Part shown: positions 44,321 to 55,060 of the stretch, piece after piece
How the letters are laid out: the number at the start of each line of letters is the position of its first letter
Position numbering within the stretch: position 1 is the first letter of the stretch
The notes under the pieces: generated by a model
The model's input: only the letters and a program-made list of their open reading frames with translations
What the model was told of the DNA's origin: nothing
The model's database searches: none
NCBI GenBank assembly: GCA_021292165.1
Contig: CM037879.1
Coordinates: 18,251,525 to 18,315,524, forward strand
Length of the DNA stretch: 64,000 bases
Reading direction: 5' to 3'
Source of the DNA: Shinisaurus crocodilurus
Lineage: Eukaryota; Chordata; Lepidosauria; Squamata; Shinisauridae
Made by a program: the position numbers and the translations under genes

Positions 44321-44660
44321 GGGCTTGTGCCAGCATCTGGCATCCTTGGGCAAATGCCAGAGCCTCAGCACCTCACCAGGGCACAATGCTGATGATGCCT
44401 GCCCTGGGCCTCCCATTGAAACCAATATTTGGCCTGATCTTCTGAGCAGCACTGGGCAGTTGGCTCTAGTGGCCATATGAATTTCCCACTATGCCTCTGG
44501 TGTAGCATCATTCCAGGGCATTGGAGGAAATCAAAGTGCAGGTTGATTCAGCCACCCAGTGCTGCTTGTAGCATTGCTCAAAGCACTGCTGCATGTCAAC
44601 AGAGGGAAAGGCCCACCAGATGACACTTTGCCTGAGGCCCCCTGAAACCTAAAGCTGGCT
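44321..44660 (+). mobile_element. old hAT-like element
   Basis: CAGGGCTTGTGCCAGCATCT at the left and CTAAAGCTGGCTTTAAA at the right are weakly inverted. No flanking repeat. Confidence 0.4.
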
Positions 44661-45468
44661 TTAAAGGGAAAAACTAGTACACCGGTACCTTGAAAAGGGT
44701 CCAGATCCAGAAACAAATTGGTAACCCATGCAGATGTCTTGGAATGGGTGTAAGGTGTTTCTTGCCAACGTATGCCCATCAACTTTCAGGAAGAGAACAT
44801 TTTGTACCAGCTGCGGTTTCCAAACTGTCTCCAATGGTGGCCCCATGCAGAAAATGTAACAGTAGCCTAATCCTGAAATCACCAAGGCAGAAACTAGAAA
44901 GCTTGCTTTAAAAGAAAGGGGGGGAGCCAAGGTGCAAATTCTCCCAAGTTACATTCTGTGCCTGATACAGCAAATGGTGCTTTCCCTGCATTTGTGCATT
45001 TGGCCCTGGGCATCAGTCTCTCAGTTTATTTCCTTGCTGAGATGCTGCTGGAAACTCCCGCGCTGTTGTTCCTCATGAGTGAAGCTCTGAATATGGGTCA
45101 GCATTGGGCTTTCTCCTGCAGCACTCCTAGTGAAATACTAACATGCATTTCCTATTATGCTCATCGTCTATTTGAGAAGAATTGGAATTATGTGATACTG
45201 GTTGAACATCACATTTTTTAAAAAGTTAGCTGTAATTCCCAGGGTTGCTTCTAAAGAGCCTGCCATCCAGAATCTCAAAAAGGCATTTCATCATGCAGAA
45301 CCGTATGTGTGTTCATAAGCACAAATGTATTAAAAAAATACTCTACTCTAAATTGCTCATTCAAACCGGCCACACTGCAGATTGTATATTTTTAGAGGTT
45401 GTCAACTTGCTTATGAATTGGATTTCTCTGTTGCTGCAGTTTTGAGTGCATGGGTTAAATTACTTGAC

Positions 45469-45507
<39 letters not shown>

Positions 45508-46187
45508 TGGTGGTTTATTTTGTATTTATTTTATTGTTGTACGCTGTCATGGACACGTTCTCATGGAGAGCCAGAAAATCCATTTAATAAACCATCATCG
45601 TAATTGTCTTGCCAAACAGTTTGCATTGAATTGCCCTGGACAGCAATATCCACTCTTCATGTCCTGGAAAATGACTTATTGCCTGGTGTGGCAAGATCCT
45701 GGACACTGCCATCCTCATGTTCCTGCCACTCTGCATTGTTTTCCCCATACCCTAGGGCAGCCTTTCCCACGCTGGTGCCCTCCAGATATTTTCAACCAAC
45801 TCCCATCATCCCAGCCAGCTAATGATCAGCCTTAAGGGCTCTTTGATGCTTGGAAAGTTTTTAAAACTATTGTATGTGTGCACGGCAAGGTTCTTTCTTG
45901 CCGATGTGGAGTGAGGAGGGAAGGATCTTGTAGTTTAGAAATTAACACACAGAACTTAATACTTGTGCAGCTCCTTCTGTGTGGGCTATTAACCCCTTCA
46001 ATTGCCACCTCACTGGGTACCTCTGCCACTCCTTTATTGCCACCACAGTGTTATTCCAAGAGGTCTGTCATCCAGTTTAAACAAATCTTAGTTGATTAAC
46101 CATATGAGTTTTAGTTCATTGATCTATTGGTTATATGTGTGTACATTTGCCTATGGGTAAAGCAATACTTTGGATGCAAGATTCACA
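44661..46187. other. no gene; AT run and hAT MITE half
   Basis: A TA microsatellite is at 45475-45505. A CAGCCTTTCCCACGCTGGTG ... ACTCCCATCATCCCAGCC part at 45765-45830 looks like one half of a hAT MITE. Nothing else is recognised. Confidence 0.4.
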
Positions 46188-46189
46188 TA

Positions 46190-46448
46190 TAGTAATACCT
46201 TGGATTTCAAGCATAATTCGTTCCAGAACCGTGCTTGTAATCCAAAACACTCTTATATCAAAGCGAGTCTATGGAAGGTGTGAGCGGGGCCGATTTCGGC
46301 CCGCTACGCCCGCTCGAGGTGAGCGGTTACATCCCTACACTTGTATTGCAAGACGTCGCTTGTTTATCAAGTCAAAATTTATTAAATTTTTTTGTTTGTC
46401 TTGCAAAACGCTCTCAGACCAAGTTACTTGCAATCCAAGGTATTACTG
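46190..46448. mobile_element. mariner/pogo-type MITE, copy 1
   Basis: TAGTAATACCTTGGATTTCA at the left, CAATCCAAGGTATTACTG at the right, flanked by TA dinucleotides (46188-46189, 46449-46450). A GC-rich palindrome (GGGCCGATTTCGGCCC) sits in the otherwise AT-rich interior near 46289. No transposase. Confidence 0.8.
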
Positions 46449-46754
46449 TACTTTATTTGCCTAAACGAGATGCACACATATGTTGTAGCAGGCATTGTCT
46501 TAGAAAAGGCATGCCTCCAACGCGAGACGGTGCTTGCCATCTGCAGGTTTTATAAGTACTTGTGCGAATAAAAAATATCTGTGGCCCAATTAATCAGGAT
46601 CACCTTTTTAGTTTTTTTAATTGATTAATGTAGCCCAAACTTCCCCAGTCTGGTTCCTGGAATGATGGGAGTTGCCATCCAATACATTGGGAGGGCACCA
46701 GATGGGATAAGACTGATCTAACCTATTCATTAATTTAATTTTGTAGTCATAGAT

Positions 46755-46865
46755 CAGGGGTGCAGAATCTCAGGCCTGGGGGCCACATCTGGCCTGCCCG
46801 GGGTCTCAGTACCAGCCCTCTGGGGTTCCCCAGAGGGCCATACTCCATTTGATTGCCCCCACCCC
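46755..46865 (+). mobile_element. family D hAT fragment
   Basis: CAGGGGTGCAGAATCTCAGG and GGGGTTCCCCAGAGGGCCAT match the left half of the element at 56644. The right half is missing. Confidence 0.65.
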
Positions 46866-46887
46866 CTCCCATATATACCTGCCCAGA

Positions 46888-47312
46888 TCCTAAGATCATG
46901 CTCAGCGGTCCTTCTCCGGGAGCCCCTACCAAAGGAAGTGAGGTGGGTGGCTGCTACTACAAAGAGGGCCTTTTCTGCTGTGGCACCCCGGTTGTGTAAT
47001 GAACTTCCCAGAGAGGCTCTCTTGGCACATATGTTGCATTCTTTCCAGCACCAGGTGAATACCTTCTAATTTCCCCAGGAATTTTAGTCTTCCAATCTCT
47101 GTTTTAAATCCTTTACTGTATTTTAAATCCCTGTACTGCTGCTAGGTTTTATTTTGACTTTTACTCCTATTTTATACTGTAGTTTGAAATTTTTAAAGTT
47201 TTATACTGTATTTTATGTTGTATTTTGTTTTTTTAACTGTTGTGAACCATCCAGAGAGCTTTGGCTATTGGGCAGTATAGAAATGTAATAAATAAATAAA
47301 TAAATAAATAGG
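46888..47312 (+). mobile_element. L2-type LINE, 3' end
   Basis: The translation has REVGGCYYKEGLFCCGT in one frame and RRAFSAVAPRLCNELPREAL across 46955-47015, the L2 C-terminus. The 3' UTR ends GAACCATCCAGAGAGCTTTG, GGCAGTATAGAAATG and an AAAT run. Truncated and decayed. Confidence 0.85.
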
Positions 47313-47488
47313 GCAATCTATCTGATGATACTTGCAAATATTTTAGGTGTCATAAAGCTGGCCTAAAACAAAGATGTTCTTGAGGCTGAACTCCTTATAC
47401 GTATGTTAAACCAATTAATAATAACACTGACATTTGCGTAGCTCCTTCAAGTGTTTAACGTGCTTCACATGCTTTATCTACATGTAAT

Positions 47489-48619
47489 CAGGGCCGGTGC
47501 AAGGCAGTTTGGTGCCCTTGGCAAGATCAGATATTTAGCGCCCCCCCTTCCCACTTGAGCCCTCCCTCCCTCCAGCCCTATGCCCATTATGAAATAAATT
47601 TCCCTCCCTGGGAACTGCCGAGCCCCATAGAAAAACTTTGTGGACTTTGAGACTTTTCCTTTGTGTTCACGCGGAAAGCAAAGAAGCAACATCAGCCCAG
47701 CTATGCCAGGAACTCCCAAAGGCCTTCTCCTACTCCATATATATGTAAAAGCCTGTCTCCTCCTGCGGGCAGCACAAGGGATATGAAAAAAGGATGTGAG
47801 AGAGGTGTGGTGGCGCTACCTGTGAGGAATAGAGACAAAAGGGCGTCTTGCAGCCTGTCCTACCTCGCAGGGTGGAGGTGCAGAGACACCGGTTTGACTC
47901 ATACACCTTCTGCGTTGCGGGGGGGAGGATGCATGTAGTAGAAGCATAGCAAAGAGAGAGCCCGTGGATCATCTGGTTCAAATTTAGGAGGGGCTTTACG
48001 AAACTTGCTGCTTCCCCTCCTCTCTCTATCACTTTGTTGCAATATTTCTGCCTTTTGAGGCTTTTTTCTGCCTCAACGGGCATAGGATTGCGCATGGCTG
48101 GCTGGGGAATGCTGGGAGTTGTAGGACTTCCCTCCAAACACACGTAGGATTGCATCCTAAAAGCATTTAAAACCAAAACACAGAAACAGCATGGTAAATA
48201 AAACATTGGAGCCCCAGCTAGCTTAAAATACCTTTCCCTCCCTCCCTGGTTGCTGGAAATAACTGCTTTCAGGGGACGGTGAGAGGGAGGGCAGAGGAGG
48301 TGTTTGCAGGTGCATCCTTCCCGCTGCCCACCAGCCTCCCATCATTGGCCCCTGCCTGGGAAGGTGAAGGAGGTGTTTGCAGGTGCATCCTGCCTGCCTC
48401 CACCAGCCTGTCACCTTCTCTGCCTCTTTTGATGCTGGTTGTGAGGAGGAGCCTGCCTGAAGCTTCAGCGGCATCAGATTGGAGACGGAGCCCTGAGGTG
48501 GAGGAGAGAGAGGGAGGGGCGCGCTTCTTTCGCCTCCCCTTCCCCCGTGTTTCTGGCGCCCCATTTAGCCTGGAGCTCTAGGCAGCCGCCTAGTTCGCCT
48601 AATGGTAGCACCGGCCCTG
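47489..48619 (+). mobile_element. hAT element, family E, 1131 bp
   Basis: CAGGGCCGGTGCAAGGCAG at the left, GGTAGCACCGGCCCTG at the right, with the perfect 8-bp repeat CATGTAAT at 47481-47488 and 48620-48627. The interior is GC-rich without a recognisable transposase and holds a repeated GTGTTTGCAGGTGCATCC block at 48300 and 48373. The element at 60893 is a shorter relative in the opposite direction. Confidence 0.9.
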
Positions 48620-48739
48620 CATGTAATATGTACAACAACCTTGTAAGGTAGGTCAGTATTGTTATCCCCCTATTGCAGATGAAGGGACAGAGGCCACCTA
48701 GTGAGTTCATGGCAGAGGCAAAATTATATGTTAATTTTG

Positions 48740-48972
48740 TATTTATTGTATTTATTACATTCATATCCCACCATTTCCTCCAAGAAGCCCAAAGCAGTGT
48801 ATAAGGTCCTCCTCCTCCCCATTTTATCCTCACAACAACCCTGTGAGGTAGGTTAGGCTGAGAGTCAGTCACTGGGCCAAAGTCACCCAGTGAGTTTCAT
48901 GGCCGAGTGGGGACTAGAACCCAGGTCTCCCAAGTCCCAGTCCAACAGTCTAACCACTACACTACAGTGACT
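48740..48972 (-). mobile_element. Sauria-type SINE
   Basis: The minus-strand copy starts (right) with GTAGTGTAGTGGTTAGACTG and ends (left) in the TAAATA tail. Box B-like ACCTGGGTTCTAGTCCCC is at 48903-48921. Confidence 0.9.
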
Positions 48973-49164
48973 CCTTTTAACTGAGGGACTTCCTGATGTA
49001 CAGCTCAGTCTCTTAGGCTCAGCCACTACACTAAACCAGCCCACAGTAATGTTGTAACATCTGAGGCTCTCCCTCAGTTCTCTGATTGCGATAAAAGGTG
49101 TTAGATTTTCTTTCACAATATTTCCAAGATCCACACTTTTTTAACCATCAGTTCTGCTAAAACA

Positions 49165-49290
49165 CTTCCGGTGCAATCCTATACCCACTGAACTGAACTG
49201 AATCCTAAAGCCTATACTCACTGAACTGAATCCTAAACCTATTGAACTCAGTGGGACTTACTTCTGAGTAGACATGCATAGGATTGCATT
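49165..49290. repeat. palindromic GCAATCCTATGCA-type repeat with inner tandem
   Basis: GTGCAATCCTATACCCACTG at the left, GACATGCATAGGATTGCA at the right. The ACTGAACTGAATCCTAAA part is repeated. Confidence 0.55.
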
Positions 49291-49399
49291 GTTATTCAGT
49301 CTGTTGTTATTTCTAGAGCTGATGACATGATGGCAGTCTTTTCTCTTAAGTGGTTTTCCTGTCTCTTCTCTTTTGGCGTTAATCTTTCTGTTTTGCATT

Positions 49400-49960
49400 C
49401 TTCTGCTCACCTCTGCTCTGGTTTCAATTGTCTTTCCCTTTATACACTTTATTTGCCTTGCCTCCCTTTTTCTTACTGGATTAAATGTAAGCTTCTGTGG
49501 TTCATTTCTAAGTGCCTTCATGGTCTTAGTGTTCGCTATCTCTCATCTCTGCTTTCTCTTCATCCTCTTTCTCAGTCTCTTCACTCTTCAGATACTAATC
49601 TCCCTTTTAAAAAACCCTCATCTCTCATGCACCACTTTCTGGCCACATCTTTTTACCTTGCTGTATGCCTGGAATGCTCTTCTGCCATGGATCCTTCTGG
49701 CTTCTTCTCTTCTTTTACTTAAACCTCATCTTCTTGGGCTTTTCTCTTTGGGGCTTTTTTTTTTTTTTTTACTCTTGCTTTTGCTTCATGATCCTCTCTT
49801 TTTCTTTCCTTGATTGACACTTGGCAACTTATCCTTCTTTCCTCCTAATTCCCTTTCCCTCATGTGTCATGTTTTATTATATTGTGAGCCCACGGGGTAA
49901 AGCCGTGTCTCTTATAATCTGCGTATGGTGCCAAACATAGTGATAGGTGTGGCATAGGAA
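49400..49960 (+). mobile_element. ancient L2-like LINE remnant
   Basis: A frame at 49470-49640 gives KCLHGLSVRYLSSLLSLHPL then SLHSSDTNLPF, close to the L2 region before the C-terminus. The part at 49880-49945 (ATTGTGAGCCCACGGGGTAA, ATCTGCGTATGGTGCC) resembles the 3' end of ancient amniote L2/MIR3. Overlapping long pyrimidine-rich frames are by-products. Confidence 0.5.
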
Positions 49961-50061
49961 GTAATGGTGGTGCTGGTGGTGGTGATGGAACTGAGCAGTA
50001 GGCATGAGGCGACTGCATGGGCTGATCAGGTGATGAGTCACACAGAATCCAGACTCTACAG

Positions 50062-50196
50062 CAGTGTTCTCCAACCTTGGGTCCCCAGGTGTTTTTGGCC
50101 TCCAACTCCCAGCATGCCCCAGCCAGCGTAGCTGGCTGGGGCATGCTGGGAGTTGGAGGCCAAAAACACCTGGGGACCCAAGGTTGGAGAACACTG
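50062..50196. mobile_element. perfect palindromic hAT MITE, family B
   Basis: 135 bp: two 66-bp arms that are exact complements around the 3-base loop GTA (arm starts CAGTGTTCTCCAACCTTGGG). The 8-bp repeat CTCTACAG is perfect at 50054-50061 and 50197-50204. No drift between the arms points to a recent insertion or ongoing arm correction. Confidence 0.95.
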
Positions 50197-50763
50197 CTCT
50201 ACAGAGTAAACACAGCCACTTGCTCATCACAATGAGCAGTGCTAGGTACCGAAAAGATCCTGGGCTCAGGCCTACAGCCCCCCCCCCACAAAGCAGACAT
50301 TTGCACATGCTAATTTACATATGCCCTAAAGTCTCTCTCTCTCTCTGTGTGTGTGACTTTAAAGGACCCTGTCTCTTAAGGACACCCCTATTTGTAGAAA
50401 GGGATGTATAGATGAGGAAGAGTGGGCATTTGATTTCAGAAAAAAACCTCAGACTGAAAGATTAAAGAGGGGGGCGGCGGGAGGTGAAGCACATGTGGGC
50501 AAAAAGCCAGCTAATCCAGGGGGATCAGATGCAATAGAGATCATCGGGGGTGTGGGGGTGTGGCTGTACCTATTTCAGCAAGTGCCCATGGACAGCAGGG
50601 TTTATTTTTATTTATTTATTTAATAATTTTTTATATAGTTGTAGGGAAGATGCCGCCCAGAGATTTGGGGCTCCAAATGAAAGATTTGGGGCTCCAGCCC
50701 TAGTGGGCTGCCCCCTAACACTGCCTCTAGTCATCACAATGGCCAGTTGTACCATTTCCCCAT

Positions 50764-50860
50764 CTCATAGAATCACAGAGTTGGAGGGTACCTTGGAGGT
50801 CACCTAGTCCAACCCCCTTGCTCGATGCTGGAGTATGCAACCATCCTCTCCCGCACCCAG
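50764..50860 (-). mobile_element. CR1 tail fragment, other subfamily
   Basis: CTCATAGAATCACAGAGTTGG, GGTCACCTAGTCCAACCCCC and GCTGGAGTATGCAACCATCC are the complement of a CR1 3' UTR different from the 17193 subfamily. Confidence 0.7.
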
Positions 50861-51474
50861 GCATGATTGTGCTGGGGAAGAGGGTGCGTGGAGATGACTT
50901 TCCCCACACACCCTCTTCCTCAGCTCGACAGGGCTTCTGATTGAGCCCAGTTGAGCTGGGGTAGGTGGGGGTGCAGAGATACCCTTCCCTGCATTCCCAA
51001 TTCCCCAGCATAATGGATCCTGATGCAGCTGGGATTGGGATCTCCAGGAGGGGGGAAAGTGATGTTAGCCTTTCCTTTCTGCAGCAATCCCATCTCGTGT
51101 GCGTGGATGTCTGCATGTGTATGTTTGCGCACACACATACTGCTACCAAATCACCATCCGGTTTCACTTGCCGCCCTAGTGGCCGAAAACCTTGTCCACA
51201 CCTGAACTACAGCATCCCTGACAGATGGCTGTCCTGCCTTTGGTAAAATGTCTCCAGAGGAGAGGCCGGGTACCATTACCACGCTCTGGCCAGGGAGGTG
51301 CCAGAACGTCTTGGGGGTGGGAACACGCTCCATGGGAAGGGGGGCGCAAATTCTATATGCCTAGGCACCAACTGTTTCACGTCCTGCAGAGTAGAGCTAC
51401 CACCTCTGTGGGCATCTTTGCAACACTCTACCCTTCATTTTCTCTTCCAGTAGGCTATCGGTCCCTTCTTATAA
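50861..51474. other. no recognised feature
   Basis: No gene. The frames on the two strands overlap and carry no domain. Confidence 0.4.
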
Positions 51475-51503
51475 TCATCATCATCAATCATCATCATCAT
51501 CAT

Positions 51504-51670
51504 CTGTGGCTCACGCTGGCGCAGCTTGTCTGAGTGCGGAAAGCTAAGCAGGGTCAGGCCATGGGTTATTACTTGGCTGGGAGACCCCTCCTCTAGTTTC
51601 CTGCATTGAGCAGGGGGTTGGACTCAATGGCCTTGTAGGCTCCTTCCAACTCTATGATCTATGAAATCTA
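51504..51670 (+). mobile_element. 5S-headed SINE with CR1 tail, in an ATC microsatellite
   Basis: Head GGCGCAGCTTGTCTGAGTGC, GGAAAGCTAAGCAGGGTCAG, then GGGAGACCCCTCCTCTAG and the CR1 tail. CATCAT runs flank it (51475-51503 and 51680-51692), so it went into a trinucleotide repeat. Confidence 0.9.
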
Positions 51671-51714
51671 AATCTATTCATCGTCATCATCTTCTTCGTT
51701 CTGATGGCTCTTAC

Positions 51715-51800
51715 TTTTATTTATTTATTTATTTGAATTGTACCCCACCTTTCTAACAAGACAAATAGCACCCAAGGTGGCTATTTGTTGGCGTTTATTG
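51715..51800 (-). mobile_element. LINE or SINE 3' end
   Basis: A TTTA run followed by GAATTGTACCCCACCTTTCT and CACCCAAGGTGGCT is the usual tail of an A-rich retroposon in reverse. The family is not identified. Confidence 0.45.
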
Positions 51801-51889
51801 TTTGAGCCACATGCTGAAGGCAAGAAGTGTGAAACATACTGTAGCTGGACAGACACAGTGCGCCGAGACAAAAACTTGCTGGGGGGGAC

Positions 51890-52025
51890 GGGACGATGAC
51901 TTTGGGCCAATCACTGTCTCTCAGCCTAACCTACCTCACAGGGTTGCTATGAGGATAAAATTGGGATTGGGAGGAGAACCACCCTGATCAGGGGGAAGAT
52001 GGTAAAATGGAAATATAAATAAGGT
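51890..52025 (+). mobile_element. Sauria-type SINE tail, worn
   Basis: TTTGGGCCAATCACTGTCTC, CACAGGGTTGCTATGAGG and a diverged end GGAAATATAAATAAGG. No head. Confidence 0.7.
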
Positions 52026-52214
52026 ATGTGCAGTGTGCTGAAAACAATACAAAGAAGATAATATGAAATGAAATGTTTGCAAAAAATATATATATGAAAT
52101 GTTTGCAAAATAAATGTTTGCAAATGTATTGCAAACAATACAAAAAGTAAGAAACAATACAGTAAGAAATGAAATGTTTGCAAAATGTTTGTTAAGAAAT
52201 ACTAGGGAACTGCT

Positions 52215-52254
<40 letters not shown>

Positions 52255-52260
52255 ATGATG
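52215..52260 (+). repeat. (GAT)n microsatellite
   Basis: About 13 GAT units. Upstream, ATGTTTGCAAA repeats irregularly at 52070-52190. Confidence 0.95.
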
Positions 52261-52309
52261 AAGAGGAATAGAAAATATTTTTCATATGAAAAAAATGTGG
52301 ACATCCCAT

Positions 52310-52759
52310 ATGTGAGGAACCCAGCCTCCCCCAACCAATCTTCTTGGAAATATCTTTGAACAAAGGACATCCCAGGCCTGGCCAGGCTGTGATAGACCCA
52401 ATGTCTTTATTTATATACCCCTTCCATACTGACTCAGCTTATGTTAAAGAGCTCCTGTAGAAATCACCTGGAAGATGCATGACCCAAGCTACTGACTGGC
52501 CAGTTTGAATGTTCTTCTCTGGGAGATGCTCCGCCCCCATAGAAGTACCTGTGAGTGTGAACTCTTTTATTTGGGTCCAACTGGTTGGCAAAGAGTGAAG
52601 ACAAGACCAAGCCACACTCAGAGCCCAGGAGGCTTCATCTCACTCCACACCTGTGAGCTGCATTAGTGAGTTACTCTTAGGATCCTGATAAGTAAGGCCT
52701 AGTGAGCTAGTTTGACATTACATTTTGTTTTAAAAGCAACTAACTACTTCTGTTGCATT
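52310..52759. other. no confident feature, possibly LTR-like
   Basis: TGTGAGGAACCCAGCC at 52311 resembles an LTR start and a GC-rich promoter-like part follows near 52530, but neither a clear right end nor flanking repeats are found. Confidence 0.2.
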
Positions 52760-52855
52760 CGTGGGCTGCCCCCTAACACTGCCTCTAGTCATCACAATGG
52801 CCAATTGTACCATTTCCCCATCTCATAGAATCATAGAGCCGGAGGGGAACTTGGA
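52760..52855. repeat. near copy of 50703-50783 with CR1 terminus
   Basis: GTGGGCTGCCCCCTAACACT to CCATTTCCCCATCTCATAG differs from 50703-50783 at only one or two bases. A short CR1 3' terminus follows on the minus strand (ATAGAATCATAGAGCC) and breaks off after about 30 bp. Confidence 0.8.
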
Positions 52856-53009
52856 GGAGTGTATTTGATTTCTCTTGCCTAGTCTGATGGTTGGATTCAC
52901 CCATGCACTGGACTGCTTGGCAAACACATATATAAAAGCCATAAGCTACGTATCCAGGGTATGAGTTGTTAAACGTTAATATTCCACAAGAGATATTAAT
53001 AATGCATAG

Positions 53010-53110
53010 GTGGTGGCAGCCTACCTCTGAGGAATACAGACAAAGGGTGTCTTGCAGCCTGTCCTACCTCACAGCGCTGGGGGTGCAGACTCACCAGTTT
53101 GTCACACTGA
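53010..53110. repeat. fragment like the interior of the family E hAT element
   Basis: CTCTGAGGAATACAGACAAA and GTCTTGCAGCCTGTCCTACC match 47815-47905 closely. No hAT ends are present. Confidence 0.6.
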
Positions 53111-53160
53111 GACATCTCAATGTGCTATGAGCAAGAAAAAGGGAAGTGATGCCCACACAG

Positions 53161-53503
53161 ACTGGGTTCAGACAACACGATAACCCACACTCAAGGGTTG
53201 AGTATGGGTTGAGTGTGGGTTGTTGTTGAACTGTGGGTTGTTGTTGAAACATGGGTTATTGTGTTGTCTGAACCCAGCTTAGATAACAAACCATGGTGAA
53301 CAGCCCACAGTTCACAGCTCAACAACAAACCATGGGTTCTCTTCATGGGTGGTTCATGGCTAACAAGCCATGGTTTGTTAGCTCAACTGGGTACAGACAA
53401 CATGATAACCCATGTTTCAACAACAACCCACAGTTCAATGACAACCCACACTCAACCCATACTCAACCTTCAAATGTGGGTTATCATATTGTCTAAACCC
53501 AGT
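53161..53503. mobile_element. three-hairpin foldback element, complete copy 1
   Basis: Starts ACTGGGTTCAGACAACACGA and ends CATATTGTCTAAACCCAGT. It holds three successive hairpins: 53161-53277, 53280-53385 (GATAACAAACCATGG to CCATGGTTTGTTAGC) and 53387-53503. The 5-bp repeat CACAG flanks it at 53156-53160 and 53504-53508. No coding part. Confidence 0.85.
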
Positions 53504-53509
53504 CACAGA

Positions 53510-54555
53510 GATAGTAGTATGGAGAATGTGTTAAGTTTGGCCGTAAACTTTAGTAGCAGGCAAATGTTGATTTTTCCTAATGAGGCCCTTTTGTAAAACA
53601 GACAATGGTGCATGTCTGGAAATGGTGCATAAGATGGTTTGCATTATAGTATCAGGTAGGCAGCACCCACAAATGGAATGGAAGTAGCTAATGGTGAGGG
53701 AGGTGGCAGGGGGTGGCGAGAAAGCAGTGTTAGACTGTGATGATGAGTCACACTCGGTGTCCGACAGCTCTCCACTCCTGCCTCTGAATCACACTGAAGT
53801 TCCTCGTCCTTATTAATTGCAGCTTTAATCCACCCATCCTTTTCTTGAGCTCAGATGGCAGACAGGTCATGCTCAGAGCAGATGGTTACCTCACCACGGC
53901 ACAGAGAGGGATTGGATTACATAGGTGACATGTTCAATGCATACTTTGATTTTGTAAGATGTAAGCTTGTCTATGGAGGTATTTTTAAATAAAGGAAAAC
54001 AGACAATGCCAGTAATGTCATTAACCCGAGGCAAACAATTTGTACAAAGTTCTGCCTTTATCATGTTCCCCCCTCTTTCCAGATTTTGATTTCATTTAAC
54101 CCTCAGGTCACTCTCAAGTAAGCTCCTAGAAATTACTCTACACCCAAGCTGTAAATGCACTTAGATTTAGTATTGTTTAAGTTTGCATTTCTGTTTGTTA
54201 TTAGCTACTACCCAACCCTCTGGATATAACAAATTCCGCCCCCCTTTCCCCACTGTGTAGGGTTATGCTAGGGCTATTGATCATGGGTGAGATTTGCTTC
54301 TCTGTCAATCTCTAGATAAAGAAAGGAAGGAAGGAAGTCCTTTATTTATTTTATTTTATTTACTGTATTTTTGATCCAACCGATAACAAATGTTCTCTGG
54401 GTGGATTACAAATGCAAAAGAATGCAATGAAAATACAATACAGTACAATACAATATAACAAATAGCATGGGATGTATAAGAGCCATAACATAATTTTTAA
54501 AAGTCTCTAAAATGCATGGGAGAAAAGAAAGGTATTTGCTTGGCACTGAAAAGAT
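53510..54555. other. no recognised feature
   Basis: AT-rich, with a possible LINE 3' end tail near 54330-54440 (TTTATTTATTTTATTTTATT then GGGTGGATTACAAATGC). No gene. Confidence 0.4.
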
Positions 54556-54562
54556 AACAATG

Positions 54563-54896
54563 GCTGGTTTCAGACAACATGAGAACCCACACTCAAGGGC
54601 TGAGCATGGGTTGAATGTGGGTTGTCATTGAACCTGCTGGGTTGCTGTTGAAATGTGGGTTATCATGTTGTCTGAACCCAGCTTTGCTAACAAGCCATGG
54701 CTTGTTAACCACAAGCAACCCATGAAGAGAACCCATGGTTTGTTGTTGGGTTGTGAACTGCAGGTTGTTCACCATGGTTTGTTATCTTGGCTGGGTTCAG
54801 ACAACATGATAACCTGTGTTTCAACAAGAACCCACAACGATAATTCACACTCAACCCTTGACTAGAGTGTGGGTTATTGTGTTGTCTGAACCCAGT
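54563..54896. mobile_element. three-hairpin foldback element, complete copy 2
   Basis: Starts GCTGGTTTCAGACAACATGA and ends GTGTTGTCTGAACCCAGT, with the same three-hairpin order as 53161 and the 5-bp repeat CAATG at 54558-54562 and 54897-54901. Confidence 0.85.
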
Positions 54897-55060
54897 CAAT
54901 GTAGGCACCAGGTGAGTCTCCTTAAGGAAGGCATTCCATATCCTCTCTCTTGTAGTCACCTACCTAACATTCTTCATTGGGGGCACCTGGAGTTAGGCCT
55001 CTGGAGATCACCTACGGGTCCAAGCAAGTACGTAAAGTTTGAACTAGATGTTATTGGACA

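Noticed and set aside
49327..49813. Frame that looks like a leucine-rich membrane protein
   Set aside because: It comes from a pyrimidine-rich stretch. Another frame of the same stretch resembles decayed L2, which explains it better.
52070..52190. CRISPR-like spaced repeats (ATGTTTGCAAA)
   Set aside because: The spacing and unit length are irregular and the setting is a vertebrate genome. It is low-complexity sequence.
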